Positions 53,591-62,812 are shown, numbered from the stretch's first letter. The stretch is 64,000 nt of DNA from Lachnospiraceae bacterium (GCA_017430765.1 JAFRMI010000003.1:10643-74642), one strand, 5' to 3'. Program-made: numbers and translations. The notes: generated by a model from the letters alone, not told the origin.

Positions 53591-54313
53591 TCAGCCCTCT
53601 TTCTTTACGGCGTCATAGAAACCGGCCATCACGGTCATCACGTAGGGAATGACCCAGATGAACCCGATCAGCAGCGTACAGACGGCGAGCAGAAGGTAGC
53701 CGATCATGGAAAGCTGAACCAGAAAGAGCTTCATCTTCCGGTGATTCATGAGCCGGATACTTTCTTTCATGGCGGGAACAGCCCCGAGTGTCTCGTCGTC
53801 GAGAAGAAGAAAACGGCTCATGGAGAGGGCGAGCCTGATGCGGAAAAATACCGCTGTCCCCGCAAGCGCAATGCACGTAAGGAGGATATAGGCACCCGGC
53901 GAAGCCGGAGGTGCGAATGTCCGGATCACGTAGACCGGGCCGAGACAGAGCATCTCAGCGGCAATCAGAACAATGCCGACGATAAGAAAACGGTCGGGCT
54001 GTGCCCGAAAGGGGACGGTGATATCTTTCAGGGAAGGTTTCTCCCCGCGCAGAAGCTTCAGGAAGTACTGCATGCCGCCGCATACGAAGAGGTCCGTCAG
54101 CAGTTCCACGACAATCGCCGTGACAACACTGAAAAGCGGTGCAAAGCGAAGCATGCCGCTCCCGCCGCCCGCGGCGCCGGTCCACATGCCGGAGATCGAT
54201 GCTCCCGCCACATACACGAACAGCAGCACCAATGAGACCGTCGTATGGCGGCTCCACGAAGAAAGAAGCGTCTCCCTTGCTTTTTGTTTCAGTTGTTTCC
54301 GTTCTGTATTCAT
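53591..54313 (-). CDS. DUF975-like membrane protein
   Basis: 240 residues with about six hydrophobic helices; opening QLKQKARETLLSSWSR is typical of DUF975 proteins. No motif of a transporter or enzyme. The start at 54313 has no good ribosome site; in-frame codons extend to 54385. 46 bases downstream of the next membrane protein gene on the same strand. Confidence 0.7.
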   Translation of the reverse strand: MNTERKQLKQKARETLLSSWSRHTTVSLVLLFVYVAGASISGMWTGAAGGGSGMLRFAPLFSVVTAIVVELLTDLFVCGGMQYFLKLLRGEKPSLKDITVPFRAQPDRFLIVGIVLIAAEMLCLGPVYVIRTFAPPASPGAYILLTCIALAGTAVFFRIRLALSMSRFLLLDDETLGAVPAMKESIRLMNHRKMKLFLVQLSMIGYLLLAVCTLLIGFIWVIPYVMTVMAGFYDAVKKEG

Positions 54314-54359
54314 ATGCAATGTGTTCAAACTTTTTTTCTGCAGAGTCTCCTGGACCTTC

Positions 54360-54929
54360 TTAGATGGCGCTGTCAGAGGATGCAACGACAGTGCCGGAAG
54401 AATCTGCCTTGAGGCCGTATTTTCTCATGAGTTCATCCATGATCTCCTGCTGCGCGACGGTGACGGATGTGGGATCGTTCGGATCGATCTCCTGCGCCTT
54501 CTCCATCAGCGTATCCCACATCCCCGTAGAGTAGAGTATGCCAAAAGAGATGCCGAACATTAACGTGAAGGCGATCATGCCGGCGGCACACAGTCCGATC
54601 GCTGTCCGGGCCTGCCGGTTGAAGCGGTTTTTCCTTGAAAGAAAGGCAAAAATCAGTCCCAGCGCACCGGCTATAAAGGACACGCCGATGAATATAAAGC
54701 TGAAGAAGATGGATATGACGGCAATGATCCCGCAGGTCAGCGCTGCGCGCGACATGGAATTCGACTGGTACTCCTCGGGAATCGGCCCGTAGTTGGGATC
54801 ACCCGTCGTGCGGAAACCGCGGTCGCCCGGCCCGTTCCAGTACTGCTCATTGCGCGGATCCTCACCGCCGTCCTGCTGATTCAGTTTTTTCCAATAATCC
54901 CGATAGTCTTTATTATCCGGTTCACTCAT
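54360..54929 (-). CDS. DUF4190-like membrane protein
   Basis: 189 residues: hydrophilic Asn/Gly/Asp-rich head of about 65, two helices (about 66-95 and 108-135, ALTCGIIAVISIFFSFIFIG), and an outer helix-rich tail with QQEIMDELMRKYGL. Matches the general DUF4190 plan (proline/Gly head then two helices). Probably cotranscribed with the DUF975-like gene. Confidence 0.65.
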   Translation of the reverse strand: MSEPDNKDYRDYWKKLNQQDGGEDPRNEQYWNGPGDRGFRTTGDPNYGPIPEEYQSNSMSRAALTCGIIAVISIFFSFIFIGVSFIAGALGLIFAFLSRKNRFNRQARTAIGLCAAGMIAFTLMFGISFGILYSTGMWDTLMEKAQEIDPNDPTSVTVAQQEIMDELMRKYGLKADSSGTVVASSDSAI

Positions 54930-55188
54930 ATCAAATACCACTGATGAATGTGTAAGATAACGCTATTATAGCATCCTTTTTCGGAAACAAAAGAGTAAAA
55001 ATGAAGCGATGCAGTGCCGGGAACCAGGTGAGGAGAGGAATTTCGGAGATCTGAGGGGGGCAGGGAATCCGAATAACAGAGCGGAGGGGCAGGAGATGGC
55101 CGGGGCCGGCTTTTCTTGTATTTGCCATGGCCGGGTGTTAGAATGAAACATGGCCACTGCCCGATTGACAGCAGAAGGAGAAGAGCGG

Positions 55189-56046
55189 ATGAAAAACAGA
55201 ATTTTATCCAGTATTACATTGTGCGTACTTGTCTGTGCCCTCGCCGGGTGCGGCTCCGCATCCGGGACAGGGGGAAGTGCGGAACCTGCCGCAGAGTCCT
55301 CCCCGGAATCCGCGGTGGATTCCGCAGCCGCAAGTGAAGCGGCGCCGTCTCCGGCGGAAGGGGAAGATGCGGATTCCGGAGCGGACAGCGCGGCCGCTTT
55401 GGGGGAGAGCGCGGAATCGGCCGCGGAGAGCGGGCCGTCTGCCGCGGAGCTCGAGGAGGCGCAGGATGAGGCACTGACTGCGCAGGACGAGGCGTTTGCG
55501 CTCGGAACTATATCCGAGGGACAATACGTACAGACATTCTTTCATATGCAGGCGGAGCTGTCAGATCCGTGGTCATTCTATGACAGGGAACAGATGGCAG
55601 AGGCAAATACGCTGTTTGCGGATGCGGCTGACGACAGCGGGATCATAAAGATCATCGATGAGGGGAATCCTTACCTCGATATGATCGCGGCCAACAGCAT
55701 GGCTGCAGAGACCGTCAATGTATCGATCACAAAGATGCCGGGATCCTCGAATCTCACGGATGTGTCGGAGTATATCGAGACACTGTATCCGGACATCGAG
55801 GAGCAGCTCAGCGCGCAGGGACTGTCCAATATCCATGTGGAGAAGACCGTGGCTGCATTTATGGGAGAAGAAATGACGGCGACTATGATCTCCGCGGACG
55901 CGCCGGTGGATGAGAGCTCGACCTATCCGTACTATGAACTGCAGGTCTATGTGAAAGAGGGACGGTATGTCGCCTGCGTCACGGCGACTTCGATGATACA
56001 GAATACGACACAGGAAGTACTCGATCAGTTTTCAAGGAAGGAATAA
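55189..56046 (+). CDS. Lipoprotein with Ala/Ser/Glu-rich linker
   Basis: 285 residues. Lipobox ALAGC with C21, then a low-complexity stalk of about 75 residues and a C-terminal domain (about 130-285) with NLTDVSEYIETLYPDIEEQL and YYELQVYVKEGRYVACVTAT. No named family recognised. AAGGAGAAG precedes the ATG at 55189. Five bases before fumC, so cotranscribed although unrelated. Confidence 0.7.
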   Translation: MKNRILSSITLCVLVCALAGCGSASGTGGSAEPAAESSPESAVDSAAASEAAPSPAEGEDADSGADSAAALGESAESAAESGPSAAELEEAQDEALTAQDEAFALGTISEGQYVQTFFHMQAELSDPWSFYDREQMAEANTLFADAADDSGIIKIIDEGNPYLDMIAANSMAAETVNVSITKMPGSSNLTDVSEYIETLYPDIEEQLSAQGLSNIHVEKTVAAFMGEEMTATMISADAPVDESSTYPYYELQVYVKEGRYVACVTATSMIQNTTQEVLDQFSRKE

Positions 56047-56051
56047 GGAAT

Positions 56052-57464
56052 ATGGCAGAGCGGATCGAACATGATTCAATGGGAGAAGTGAGAGTACCGG
56101 CAGATAAGTACTGGGGGGCGCAGACGGAGCGCAGCCGGAATAATTTCCGCATCGGTGCCGGCATTGAGACGATGCCGGAGGAGATCATCTACGCATTCGG
56201 CATTCTGAAGAAAGCGGCAGCTCTCGCGAATCACAAACTTCGCCCGGAGAAGATGACGAAAGAAAAGCTGCAGGCGATTCTTCCTGCCTGTGATGAGGTT
56301 ATCAGCGGAGCGCTCGCAGACCATTTCCCTCTTGTCGTGTGGCAGACCGGATCCGGGACGCAGTCGAATATGAACGTCAACGAGGTTATCGCGAACAGAG
56401 GAAATGTGATCGCGGAAGGAGCGGGCGGCACGGCGGCGGACCTGCCTGCCTGCAGAAAGCTTCTGCACCCGAATGACGATATTAATATGAGCCAGTCCTC
56501 CAACGACACCTATCCGACGGCGATGCACATCGCTGCCGTCCTTGCGGTTGAGGAGCAGCTGCTGCCGTCCGCGGCGCGCCTGGCCGACACACTGCTGGCT
56601 CTCGAAAAAGAAAATGAGGATGTTGTAAAGTCCGGAAGGACACATCTGCAGGATGCGGTTCCGATCCGTTTTTCGCAGGAAATCTCCGGCTGGAGAAGTT
56701 CGATCGAGCGGGATATGCAGCTTCTTAGAATCGCCCTATGCCCCTTAAAGGATCTCGCGCTCGGCGGCACCGCTGTGGGGACGGGACTCAACGCGCCGGC
56801 GGGCTTTGACGAGGAGGTCGCTTCGCAGGTTGCTCTCCTTACGGGAATGGACTTCCGCACCGCGGAAAACAAGTTCCACGCGCTCACATCGAAAGATGAG
56901 ATGGTGTTTGCGCACGGGGCAGTGAAGGCGCTCGCCGCGGACATGATGAAGATCGCCAACGATGTCCGGCATCTCGCCTCCGGGCCGCGTCTGGGTCTCG
57001 GCGAGATCACGATCCCGTCAAATGAGCCGGGATCCTCTATTATGCCCGGCAAAGTGAATCCGACCCAGTGCGAGCAGGTGACCATGGTCGCCGTACAGGT
57101 TATGGGCAACGACACGGCGGTCTCGATCGCGGCCTCGCAGGGCAACTTCGAGCTCAATGTTTTTATGCCGGTCATCGCCTACAATTTCCTGCAGTCGGTC
57201 CGTCTCCTTTCAGAGTCGATCGAGTCCTTCCGTGTAAACTGCGCGGTCGGCATCCGGGCGAACCGGGAGAAGATGCACGCGAACCTGCACAACTCCCTTA
57301 TGCTGGTCACGGCCCTTAACCCCTATATCGGCTATGAAAATGCAGCCAAAACAGTCCACCTGGCCTATGAGGAGAATCTCTCATTGAAGGAAGCGTGCGT
57401 GAAACTCGGCTTCCTGACGCCTGAACAATTTGATGAGGTGTTCCATCCGGAGGAGATGGCGTAA
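56052..57464 (+). CDS. fumC: Fumarate hydratase class II
   Basis: 470 residues; fumarate-malate interconversion, homotetramer. Signature GSSIMPGKVNPTQCEQ at about 322-337; SGRTHLQDAVPIRFSQEISGW and SSNDTYPTAMHIA give the other active-site regions. GRTH with HLQDA, rather than the aspartase form, supports fumarase. Start codon ATG with AAGGAA upstream. A sigma-A promoter for queT follows directly. Confidence 0.94.
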   Translation: MAERIEHDSMGEVRVPADKYWGAQTERSRNNFRIGAGIETMPEEIIYAFGILKKAAALANHKLRPEKMTKEKLQAILPACDEVISGALADHFPLVVWQTGSGTQSNMNVNEVIANRGNVIAEGAGGTAADLPACRKLLHPNDDINMSQSSNDTYPTAMHIAAVLAVEEQLLPSAARLADTLLALEKENEDVVKSGRTHLQDAVPIRFSQEISGWRSSIERDMQLLRIALCPLKDLALGGTAVGTGLNAPAGFDEEVASQVALLTGMDFRTAENKFHALTSKDEMVFAHGAVKALAADMMKIANDVRHLASGPRLGLGEITIPSNEPGSSIMPGKVNPTQCEQVTMVAVQVMGNDTAVSIAASQGNFELNVFMPVIAYNFLQSVRLLSESIESFRVNCAVGIRANREKMHANLHNSLMLVTALNPYIGYENAAKTVHLAYEENLSLKEACVKLGFLTPEQFDEVFHPEEMA

Positions 57465-57471
57465 ACGGGGC

Positions 57472-57500
57472 TTGCTTTATAATCGCAAGGTGTATATAAT
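57472..57500 (+). promoter_or_regulatory. Promoter of queT
   Basis: TTGCTT (57472-57477), 17-bp spacer, TATAAT (57495-57500). Confidence 0.8.
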
Positions 57501-57504
57501 ACAA

Positions 57505-57636
57505 CTTGCTGCGCATAAGCGCACATATAATAAGCGGTGCCGCCGGCGGACAGGCGGCCGTGAGTCTTAAGCGAGTAATCGATATGAAAGCTTATAGCAG
57601 GTGAACCTCACGTAAAAGAAAACCGGAAGGAGTATC
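57505..57636 (+). promoter_or_regulatory. Structured leader of queT, candidate preQ1 riboswitch
   Basis: About 130 bases between the promoter and the queT start. Potential pairings: GTGAG (about 57559) with CTCAC (about 57607), enclosing TAAGC / GCTTA, and an alternative GTGA-ACC-TCAC hairpin, then an A-rich stretch before GGAAGGAG. QueT genes are often under preQ1 riboswitches of several classes; I cannot assign a class by eye. Confidence 0.45.
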
Positions 57637-58137
57637 ATGAAAACAAAAGAGAATGTATTTACCGCAAGATTCATTGCGGAAGGAGCGATGATCGCCGCAC
57701 TGTATGTTGTATTCACCCTTGTTTTTGCGCCGATCTCATACGGTCCGGTGCAGGTGCGGATCGCGGAAGCGCTGACGATCCTGCCGCTTTTTACGCCGGC
57801 GGCGATTCCCGGTCTTTTTATCGGGTGCGTGCTTGCCAACATTCTGGGCGGCTGCATCATCTGGGACATCATCTTCGGCAGCCTTGCGACGCTGATTGGA
57901 GCGGTGATCGGCTACAGACTTCGGAAAAACCGGTGGCTCGTGCCCATTCCTGCCATTGTCTCCAACACGGTCATCGTCCCGTTCGTTCTGCGGTTTGGGT
58001 ATGGAGTAGCAGATATGCCGTTTATCCTGCTCGCACTGTCGATTGCGGTCGGCGAGATTGCCGGATGCTATGTGCTCGGCGAAATTCTGGCAGCGGCACT
58101 TCTTCCGTACAGAAAGGCAGTTTTCGAAACCGTATAA
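57637..58137 (+). CDS. queT: Queuosine-precursor ECF transporter S component
   Basis: 166-residue membrane protein of the QueT family: FIAEGAMIAALYVVFTLVFAPISYGPVQVRIAEALTILP pattern in residues 11-49, then GCVLANILGG. Takes up preQ0/preQ1-type bases for queuosine in tRNA. GGAAGGAG upstream. Single gene, ended by a terminator. Confidence 0.9.
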   Translation: MKTKENVFTARFIAEGAMIAALYVVFTLVFAPISYGPVQVRIAEALTILPLFTPAAIPGLFIGCVLANILGGCIIWDIIFGSLATLIGAVIGYRLRKNRWLVPIPAIVSNTVIVPFVLRFGYGVADMPFILLALSIAVGEIAGCYVLGEILAAALLPYRKAVFETV

Positions 58138-58153
58138 ATATGTCCGACAGACA

Positions 58154-58185
58154 AATCCCCCCGGTTAAGCCGGGGGGATTGTTTT
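58154..58185 (+). terminator. Terminator of queT
   Basis: AATCCCCCCG / CGGGGGGATT, 10-bp perfect stem, 7-base loop, followed by GTTTT. Confidence 0.9.
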
Positions 58186-58211
58186 ATCTGCGTGCTGCAG
58201 CCGCTGTTCTT

Positions 58212-59549
58212 TTAGTTCCCAAGGCATGCATCCAGCCGCCATTCGAGCGCTTCCCGATCCATATTCTTGCCTATGAAGACAAGCTTGATCATGCGGTCAC
58301 CGTACGTGTCATCCCAGATCTCACGGATCTGCGGGTACTGTTCCAGCATCCTGCGCTGTGTCGCGCGAGGAGCGGCCGCGAGGAACATTCCGGAGGGAGA
58401 TTCCGTAATCTGGCGGCCGGCCTGCTCGAAGATGAAGGAGGTATCACGTTCCTCCTCATACCACACCATCCCCTTGCAGCGGATGACAGAGTGCGGCCAG
58501 TAGTCGCACAGTTCCACCAGTTTGTCGTGGCGGAAAGGCCGGCGGCGGAAATAGACAAACGTGCTGATACCGTATTCCTCCATATGGGAACTGCCGTCAT
58601 CGTGGTGATGCGCATGGTGATCATGATGCCCGTGATGCGCATGATCCCCGTGGGGATCTCCGTGCGGATGCTTCTCTTCACCGGTATGACCGGGATTTTG
58701 GTGGGTATGTTCATCATGGGCGCGGTGATTTTGAGATAACGGTTCTTCTTCATGCTCTCCGCTGTGCTGCTTCTGTTCACCGCCAGAATGGACTGCATGC
58801 GCGTCTTTCGATGGTTCAAATTGGCGGATCGCGCTGACCCATCCGGCGGCGGACATGGAACGGTCAAGCTGAAAGCGGTCTGTGCGCAGAAGATCCCGGA
58901 TATCCGCATTGGCCTTCTCCGCTTCAATAATCTGCGCCTCACTTTGCAGGGACCGGATGATTGCCTTCAGCTCATCGAGCTGGTCCTGCGTAATCAGATC
59001 GGTTTTATTCAGGATGACAGTATTGCAGAATTCAATCTGCTGGATCAGGAGATTCTCGATATCATCCTCGCTGATCGCTTCCCGGAGCAGTTTTCTTCCG
59101 TTTTCAAATTCCTGAAGCATCCGCGCGCAGTCCACGACGGCAATGATATTGTCAAGCTCCATGAAGAGGCCGTCCTCTGAATTCGCATCGCAGATCATGC
59201 TGATGGATTGCGCGATCGGAATCGGCTCACAGATCCCGGAGGCCTCGATGATAATATATTCGTACTTCCCGGATTCCGCCAGGTCGGAGAGCTGGCGGAC
59301 CAGATCCGCCGAAAGGGAGCAGCAGATACAGCCGTTTGTGAGGGGGATCAGGTTTTGGTCTTTCAGGGAGACGCCTCCCGCTTTTTCAATCAGATCCGCA
59401 TCAATATTGACCTCGCCGATGTCATTGACAATGACTGCCGCACGGAGGCCCCTGTCATTTGCCAGAATGTGATTGACCAGCGTTGTCTTGCCGGCGCCCA
59501 GATATCCGGTGATCAGGCAGATGCGGACGGGGTTTGTTTTGGACGACAT
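58212..59549 (-). CDS. CobW/P47K (COG0523) GTPase with His-rich segment
   Basis: 445 residues. P-loop TGYLGAGKTTL at 14-24, metal motif CICC at C74-C76-C77, ILNKTDLI as the NKxD motif, and a CobW C-terminal domain. A His-rich stretch (about residues 250-316, with HGDHAHHGHHDHHAHHH) marks a zinc or other metal chaperone. GAGGT site before the ATG. Four bases after the lipoprotein gene upstream, so the two may act in metal handling at the membrane. Confidence 0.88.
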   Translation of the reverse strand: MSSKTNPVRICLITGYLGAGKTTLVNHILANDRGLRAAVIVNDIGEVNIDADLIEKAGGVSLKDQNLIPLTNGCICCSLSADLVRQLSDLAESGKYEYIIIEASGICEPIPIAQSISMICDANSEDGLFMELDNIIAVVDCARMLQEFENGRKLLREAISEDDIENLLIQQIEFCNTVILNKTDLITQDQLDELKAIIRSLQSEAQIIEAEKANADIRDLLRTDRFQLDRSMSAAGWVSAIRQFEPSKDAHAVHSGGEQKQHSGEHEEEPLSQNHRAHDEHTHQNPGHTGEEKHPHGDPHGDHAHHGHHDHHAHHHDDGSSHMEEYGISTFVYFRRRPFRHDKLVELCDYWPHSVIRCKGMVWYEEERDTSFIFEQAGRQITESPSGMFLAAAPRATQRRMLEQYPQIREIWDDTYGDRMIKLVFIGKNMDREALEWRLDACLGN

Positions 59550-59553
59550 GCTT

Positions 59554-59922
59554 TTACCTCACCGTTTCCTGCCTCACGAAGTGAAGCTCCACACCGAGCA
59601 GACTGGATTTTATGCCGTCTCCTTCCTCCGTAAAGGTCATTTTTGCACCGCCTTTCAGTTTCAGACCGTCTTTGGTCTCTTCCCAGGTACATTCGGTCAC
59701 TTCATCGCCCGAAGTCATCTGTGCTGTGCCGTCGGCATTGAGGATCAGCAGGATCTCGTCCTCGAATTCACCCGATTCGTCCATGAGGGACAGAGACGCG
59801 GCTTTCCAGGTGCCGAGGTATTTGCTGTCGGACAGATCTTTCTGGCTGCTGCCGCACCCTGAAAGAATGACACAGGAAAGAAACATGGTCATACAGAGAA
59901 TTACTGAAATTGCTTTCTTCAT
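59554..59922 (-). CDS. Small lipoprotein
   Basis: 122 residues. Lipobox LSGC with C23; the mature part looks like a small beta-barrel of the lipocalin-like kind (YLGTWKAASLSLMDESGEF, LILNADGTAQM, CTWEETKDGLKL). Directly before the CobW-type gene. Function unknown. Confidence 0.75.
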   Translation of the reverse strand: MKKAISVILCMTMFLSCVILSGCGSSQKDLSDSKYLGTWKAASLSLMDESGEFEDEILLILNADGTAQMTSGDEVTECTWEETKDGLKLKGGAKMTFTEEGDGIKSSLLGVELHFVRQETVR

Positions 59923-59961
59923 GTGATTGCTCCTCCTAAGCTGTTGATAGATAGCAGCACT

Positions 59962-60624
59962 TTATTCTATTTCCTTACCGGAGCCAGCTGCGTCCGCAGA
60001 TTTCTCTGCACCGGATAGGGACATCTTGTGTTCCGCCGTGCCTTTATGCCTTTTTTTCAGGATAGTCCTTACAGATTCTTTAAGGCCGATGTGTTTCACT
60101 TTACTTCCCCGGATAAAATCTTGGACTGCAGCTGTCTTATCCGCCACGGAAACGACCACCCCTTCCAGGGAGTTGGGGACCTTACTGTCAGCTGTCGGCC
60201 ACATGTGCCGCTCTATGATATCCTGCGTCTTGTCCGGCTGATCCTCCACGAGTTTCTGCGCGACACGGACGGAATCGGCGGGGTGCTGGCGGTAACACTC
60301 TTTGTTTGACTCATATTTAGCATCCCGGCCGAGAATGCCCAGGTCATGGCACAAAGAACCGGTGACAACTGCGGGGATGTCTGTTTTTATATGCAGTTTG
60401 CGCAGGGCGTAGCAGATCGCGAGACTGTTCTCCGCAACTCTGCGCGTATGTTCTCCCACAGTCGATCTCGTGTGATGCGTCTGACGGAATGCTTCCTTCA
60501 TCTCATCGGAATCCAGAATTTCACTTCCGTATTTCAAAAGATCTTCCCGTGCCCTCTCTTTTCTCCGGGCACGTTTCTCCTTTAATTGCTTCCGGCTGTA
60601 ATTCCGGATATGCAGACCACGCAT
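59962..60624 (-). CDS. HD-domain hydrolase
   Basis: 220 residues. HD residues in TVGEHTRRVAE, SLCHDLGILGRD and ERHMWP; a basic N-terminus and a Lys/Ser-rich tail. Resembles small HD phosphohydrolases of Clostridia with no known substrate. No ribosome site was checked beyond TTTAAA-rich upstream; the ATG at 60624 gives the usual length. Confidence 0.75.
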   Translation of the reverse strand: MRGLHIRNYSRKQLKEKRARRKERAREDLLKYGSEILDSDEMKEAFRQTHHTRSTVGEHTRRVAENSLAICYALRKLHIKTDIPAVVTGSLCHDLGILGRDAKYESNKECYRQHPADSVRVAQKLVEDQPDKTQDIIERHMWPTADSKVPNSLEGVVVSVADKTAAVQDFIRGSKVKHIGLKESVRTILKKRHKGTAEHKMSLSGAEKSADAAGSGKEIE

Positions 60625-60720
60625 CTGGTTCTCCGTTCCGCCGCCTTTATTGGCGGCATTTTTATACGTTCTTTAAATGAACCGCGTCACACAGATGAAT
60701 GTGTACGGATACAGGCTCTC

Positions 60721-61632
60721 TTAAGGGCAGACTTCCCGCAGCCACTTATTATAGCCGAGCGGAATGGATGTGAAGTGCAGGAGATAGGCCCCTTCTCTCA
60801 GATCCATAACCTTGCAGAATAATCTTCCCCCTGCTGTAACCACGATATTATCAAACGGATTGAGAGCGACAGGTGTCTCAAGAACCGCACCGTCGTGCCC
60901 GATCGAAACAAAACCGCCGTAACAGGTTTTTTCTGCGTATGTTTCTCCTCCAGCTTGTGAAAACAGACGGGGATGGGTTCCGCGATCGGTGCAGGCGTAT
61001 CCTCCTTCGTGTGAAAATAAAGATTATAAGGTTCACCGATTCCCATCTCGAGCATGGGAAAATCCCTCTCCGCATTCCAGCGGTTGATGCCATCCATTGC
61101 CAGTTCCATCTCAAGTGCCGCGGCGACGGCATCCGAGGTGTGTGAGGAGGATTCCACGGGAGCCCCGAAAACAGCCAGGATACCGTCCCCGATAAATTCA
61201 ATGATTGTTCCGTGCCGCCTCTGGATGATTTCGGTCATCTCTCCCAGATAGTGGTTCAGCATGACAGGATGAGTGAAAGACCATATTCTGCGTGCCGAGA
61301 GAGGGCGGCTTCACAGCTCTCTTCGCAGCGCCGCCGGGAGAACTCCGCGGCCTCCCGGTCACTGCTTCCCGGATCGACACCTATAAAGGCGCCGTGGAGT
61401 GAACGGACCCGGTTACTGTTCCGGTATTCGTCCATGCAGATTTGAAAAAGCCCGCTCTCGTTGAGAGCAGGCGGCATAGACAGGTCCAGCACCTCAAACT
61501 GTGAGATCGCGGAGACGGTCGCCGATGTTGTTCACCAGCAGGAGACTGTTCCCAGGATCGTTCTGCAGATACTGCCGGAGTTCTTCTGCCGCATATTCCG
61601 GCACCTTTGTGCCGTCCGTAAGTGCGTGTCAT
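60721..61632 (-). pseudogene. Decayed class III adenylate/guanylate cyclase gene
   Basis: Remains in three frames. From the 5' side: EVPEYAAEELRQYLQND-like remnant, a middle piece, MLNHYLGEMTEIIQRRHGTI and FIGDGILAVFGAP with AVAAALEME (cyclase core), then a deletion after MGIG and EPIPVCFHKLEEKHT, and finally in another frame LETPVALNPFDNIVV and LHFTSIPLGYNKWL ending at 60721. Half the catalytic domain is missing and at least two frameshifts are present. Confidence 0.8.
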
Positions 61633-61640
61633 AGTTCAGC

Positions 61641-62044
61641 CCGTCTTTCCTTTATTTCACTGCCTGCAGCGTGATCAGGGACAGATCCGTTGTCCGGTGA
61701 AAAGATTAGTAAACTTATCTATTAAAAGTCCTTAGATATTATTATACTCAGTTTTTCTGTTTTCTCAACCGGCATCTTCCATATTCGGAATAATTCGGAA
61801 AATTTTCTGATATTAAGTGCAAAAAGACCGGAATCTGTGTAACCGGTCCGCAGCCTTCAAGCCGCGGATGTACTGTGTCAGCGTTTATCCCTGTCTGCGA
61901 ACAGAAGAGCGTTGCCGGCAAAGATCTATTTTTCCAGGTACTCCAAAAAAGCTTTTGGAAATGGTTTCCGGCTTCTGCTGTCAGTTGGTGGTATTACAGC
62001 ATTTACTGACATTCTCTGACAGGTCTGGAAAAATAAAACCGGCA
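61641..62044. other. Gap with no recognised gene
   Basis: About 400 AT-richer bases between the decayed cyclase and tadA. An open frame at 61817-62149 has no start signal and no similarity I recognise. AT-rich stretch at 61690-61800 might hold the old promoter. Confidence 0.5.
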
Positions 62045-62073
62045 TTGATTTTCCCAGACAAGTCTTATATAAT
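62045..62073 (+). promoter_or_regulatory. tadA promoter, 8 bases before the ATG
   Basis: TTGATT (62045-62050), 17-bp spacer, TATAAT (62068-62073). The predicted start of transcription falls on or next to the ATG at 62082. Confidence 0.75.
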
Positions 62074-62081
62074 ACTCGAGT

Positions 62082-62603
62082 ATGAATGCGAAATCCGGAA
62101 ATTCGATCGGGGATACGGAGCGGGCAGCGGACGAGCGGTTTATGCGTGAAGCATTAAAGCAGGCCCGCCGCGCGTACCGGCTTCATGAGACGCCAATCGG
62201 ATGTGTGATCGTCCAAAACGGTCAGATTATTGCCCGCGGATACAATCGCCGCAATACGGATAAGAGTACTTTGGCACATGCGGAACTCACAGCGATTCGA
62301 AGAGCAGCCAAAGCCGTCGGAGACTGGCGCCTTGAGGACTGCACGATTTACATCACACTTGAGCCCTGTCCGATGTGTGCGGGGGCCATTGTGCAGGCAC
62401 GAATCCCGGCCTGTGTAATCGGGTGTATGAATCCAAAAGCCGGCTGTGCCGGATCGGTCACGAACCTTCTCCAGATGCAGGGATTTAATCACAGGGTGGA
62501 GATCCGAAGCGGCATCCTTGAGGAAGATTCCAGGGAACTTTTGCAGTCATTCTTTCGGGAGCTCCGGCAGCGGGACCGCAGAATCAAGGAGTCTAAAGAG
62601 TGA
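62082..62603 (+). CDS. tadA: tRNA-specific adenosine deaminase
   Basis: 173 residues. Converts wobble A34 of tRNA-Arg(ACG) to inosine. Zinc deaminase motif HAE at H66-E68 and PCPMC at C96/C99 with catalytic E68; ERFMREALKQARRAY opens the fold. No Shine-Dalgarno precedes the first ATG, and the promoter abuts it, so the transcript may be leaderless. ATG at 62142 (MREALKQ) is a possible internal start but would trim the first strand. Confidence 0.92.
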   Translation: MNAKSGNSIGDTERAADERFMREALKQARRAYRLHETPIGCVIVQNGQIIARGYNRRNTDKSTLAHAELTAIRRAAKAVGDWRLEDCTIYITLEPCPMCAGAIVQARIPACVIGCMNPKAGCAGSVTNLLQMQGFNHRVEIRSGILEEDSRELLQSFFRELRQRDRRIKESKE

Positions 62604-62626
62604 CACGCATTCGTTACAATTCATAT

Positions 62627-62714
62627 GGAGAGTTATCGAAGTGGTCATAACGAGCCGCACTCGAAATGCGGTCGTCGGGTAACCGGCGCGAGGGTTCGAA
62701 TCCCTCACTCTCCG
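62627..62714 (+). tRNA. tRNA-Ser (CGA)
   Basis: 88 bases. Acceptor GGAGAGT pairs with ACTCTCC, discriminator G; anticodon stem CCGCA / TGCGG with loop CTCGAAA gives anticodon CGA; long variable arm and T loop GGTTCGAATCC. CCA is not encoded. Just 23 bases after tadA, so possibly read through from it. Confidence 0.95.
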
Positions 62715-62723
62715 CGAGCAGAC

Positions 62724-62762
62724 AGCAGCAGGCCGGCACATGGTGCCGGCCTGCTGCTTTTT
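62724..62762 (+). terminator. Terminator of tRNA-Ser
   Basis: Perfect 16-bp stem beginning AGCAGCAGGCCGGCAC, loop of 3, followed by TTTT. Confidence 0.9.
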
Positions 62763-62812
62763 CCGAAAGCATTTGGTAATGCGGATCTTCATTCCGCCGT
62801 GCTGAGCGGTGA

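Noticed and set aside
51135..60693. Shared 16-mer TGAACCGCGTCACACA at 51135 and 60678
   Set aside because: One such match is expected by chance in a window of this size.
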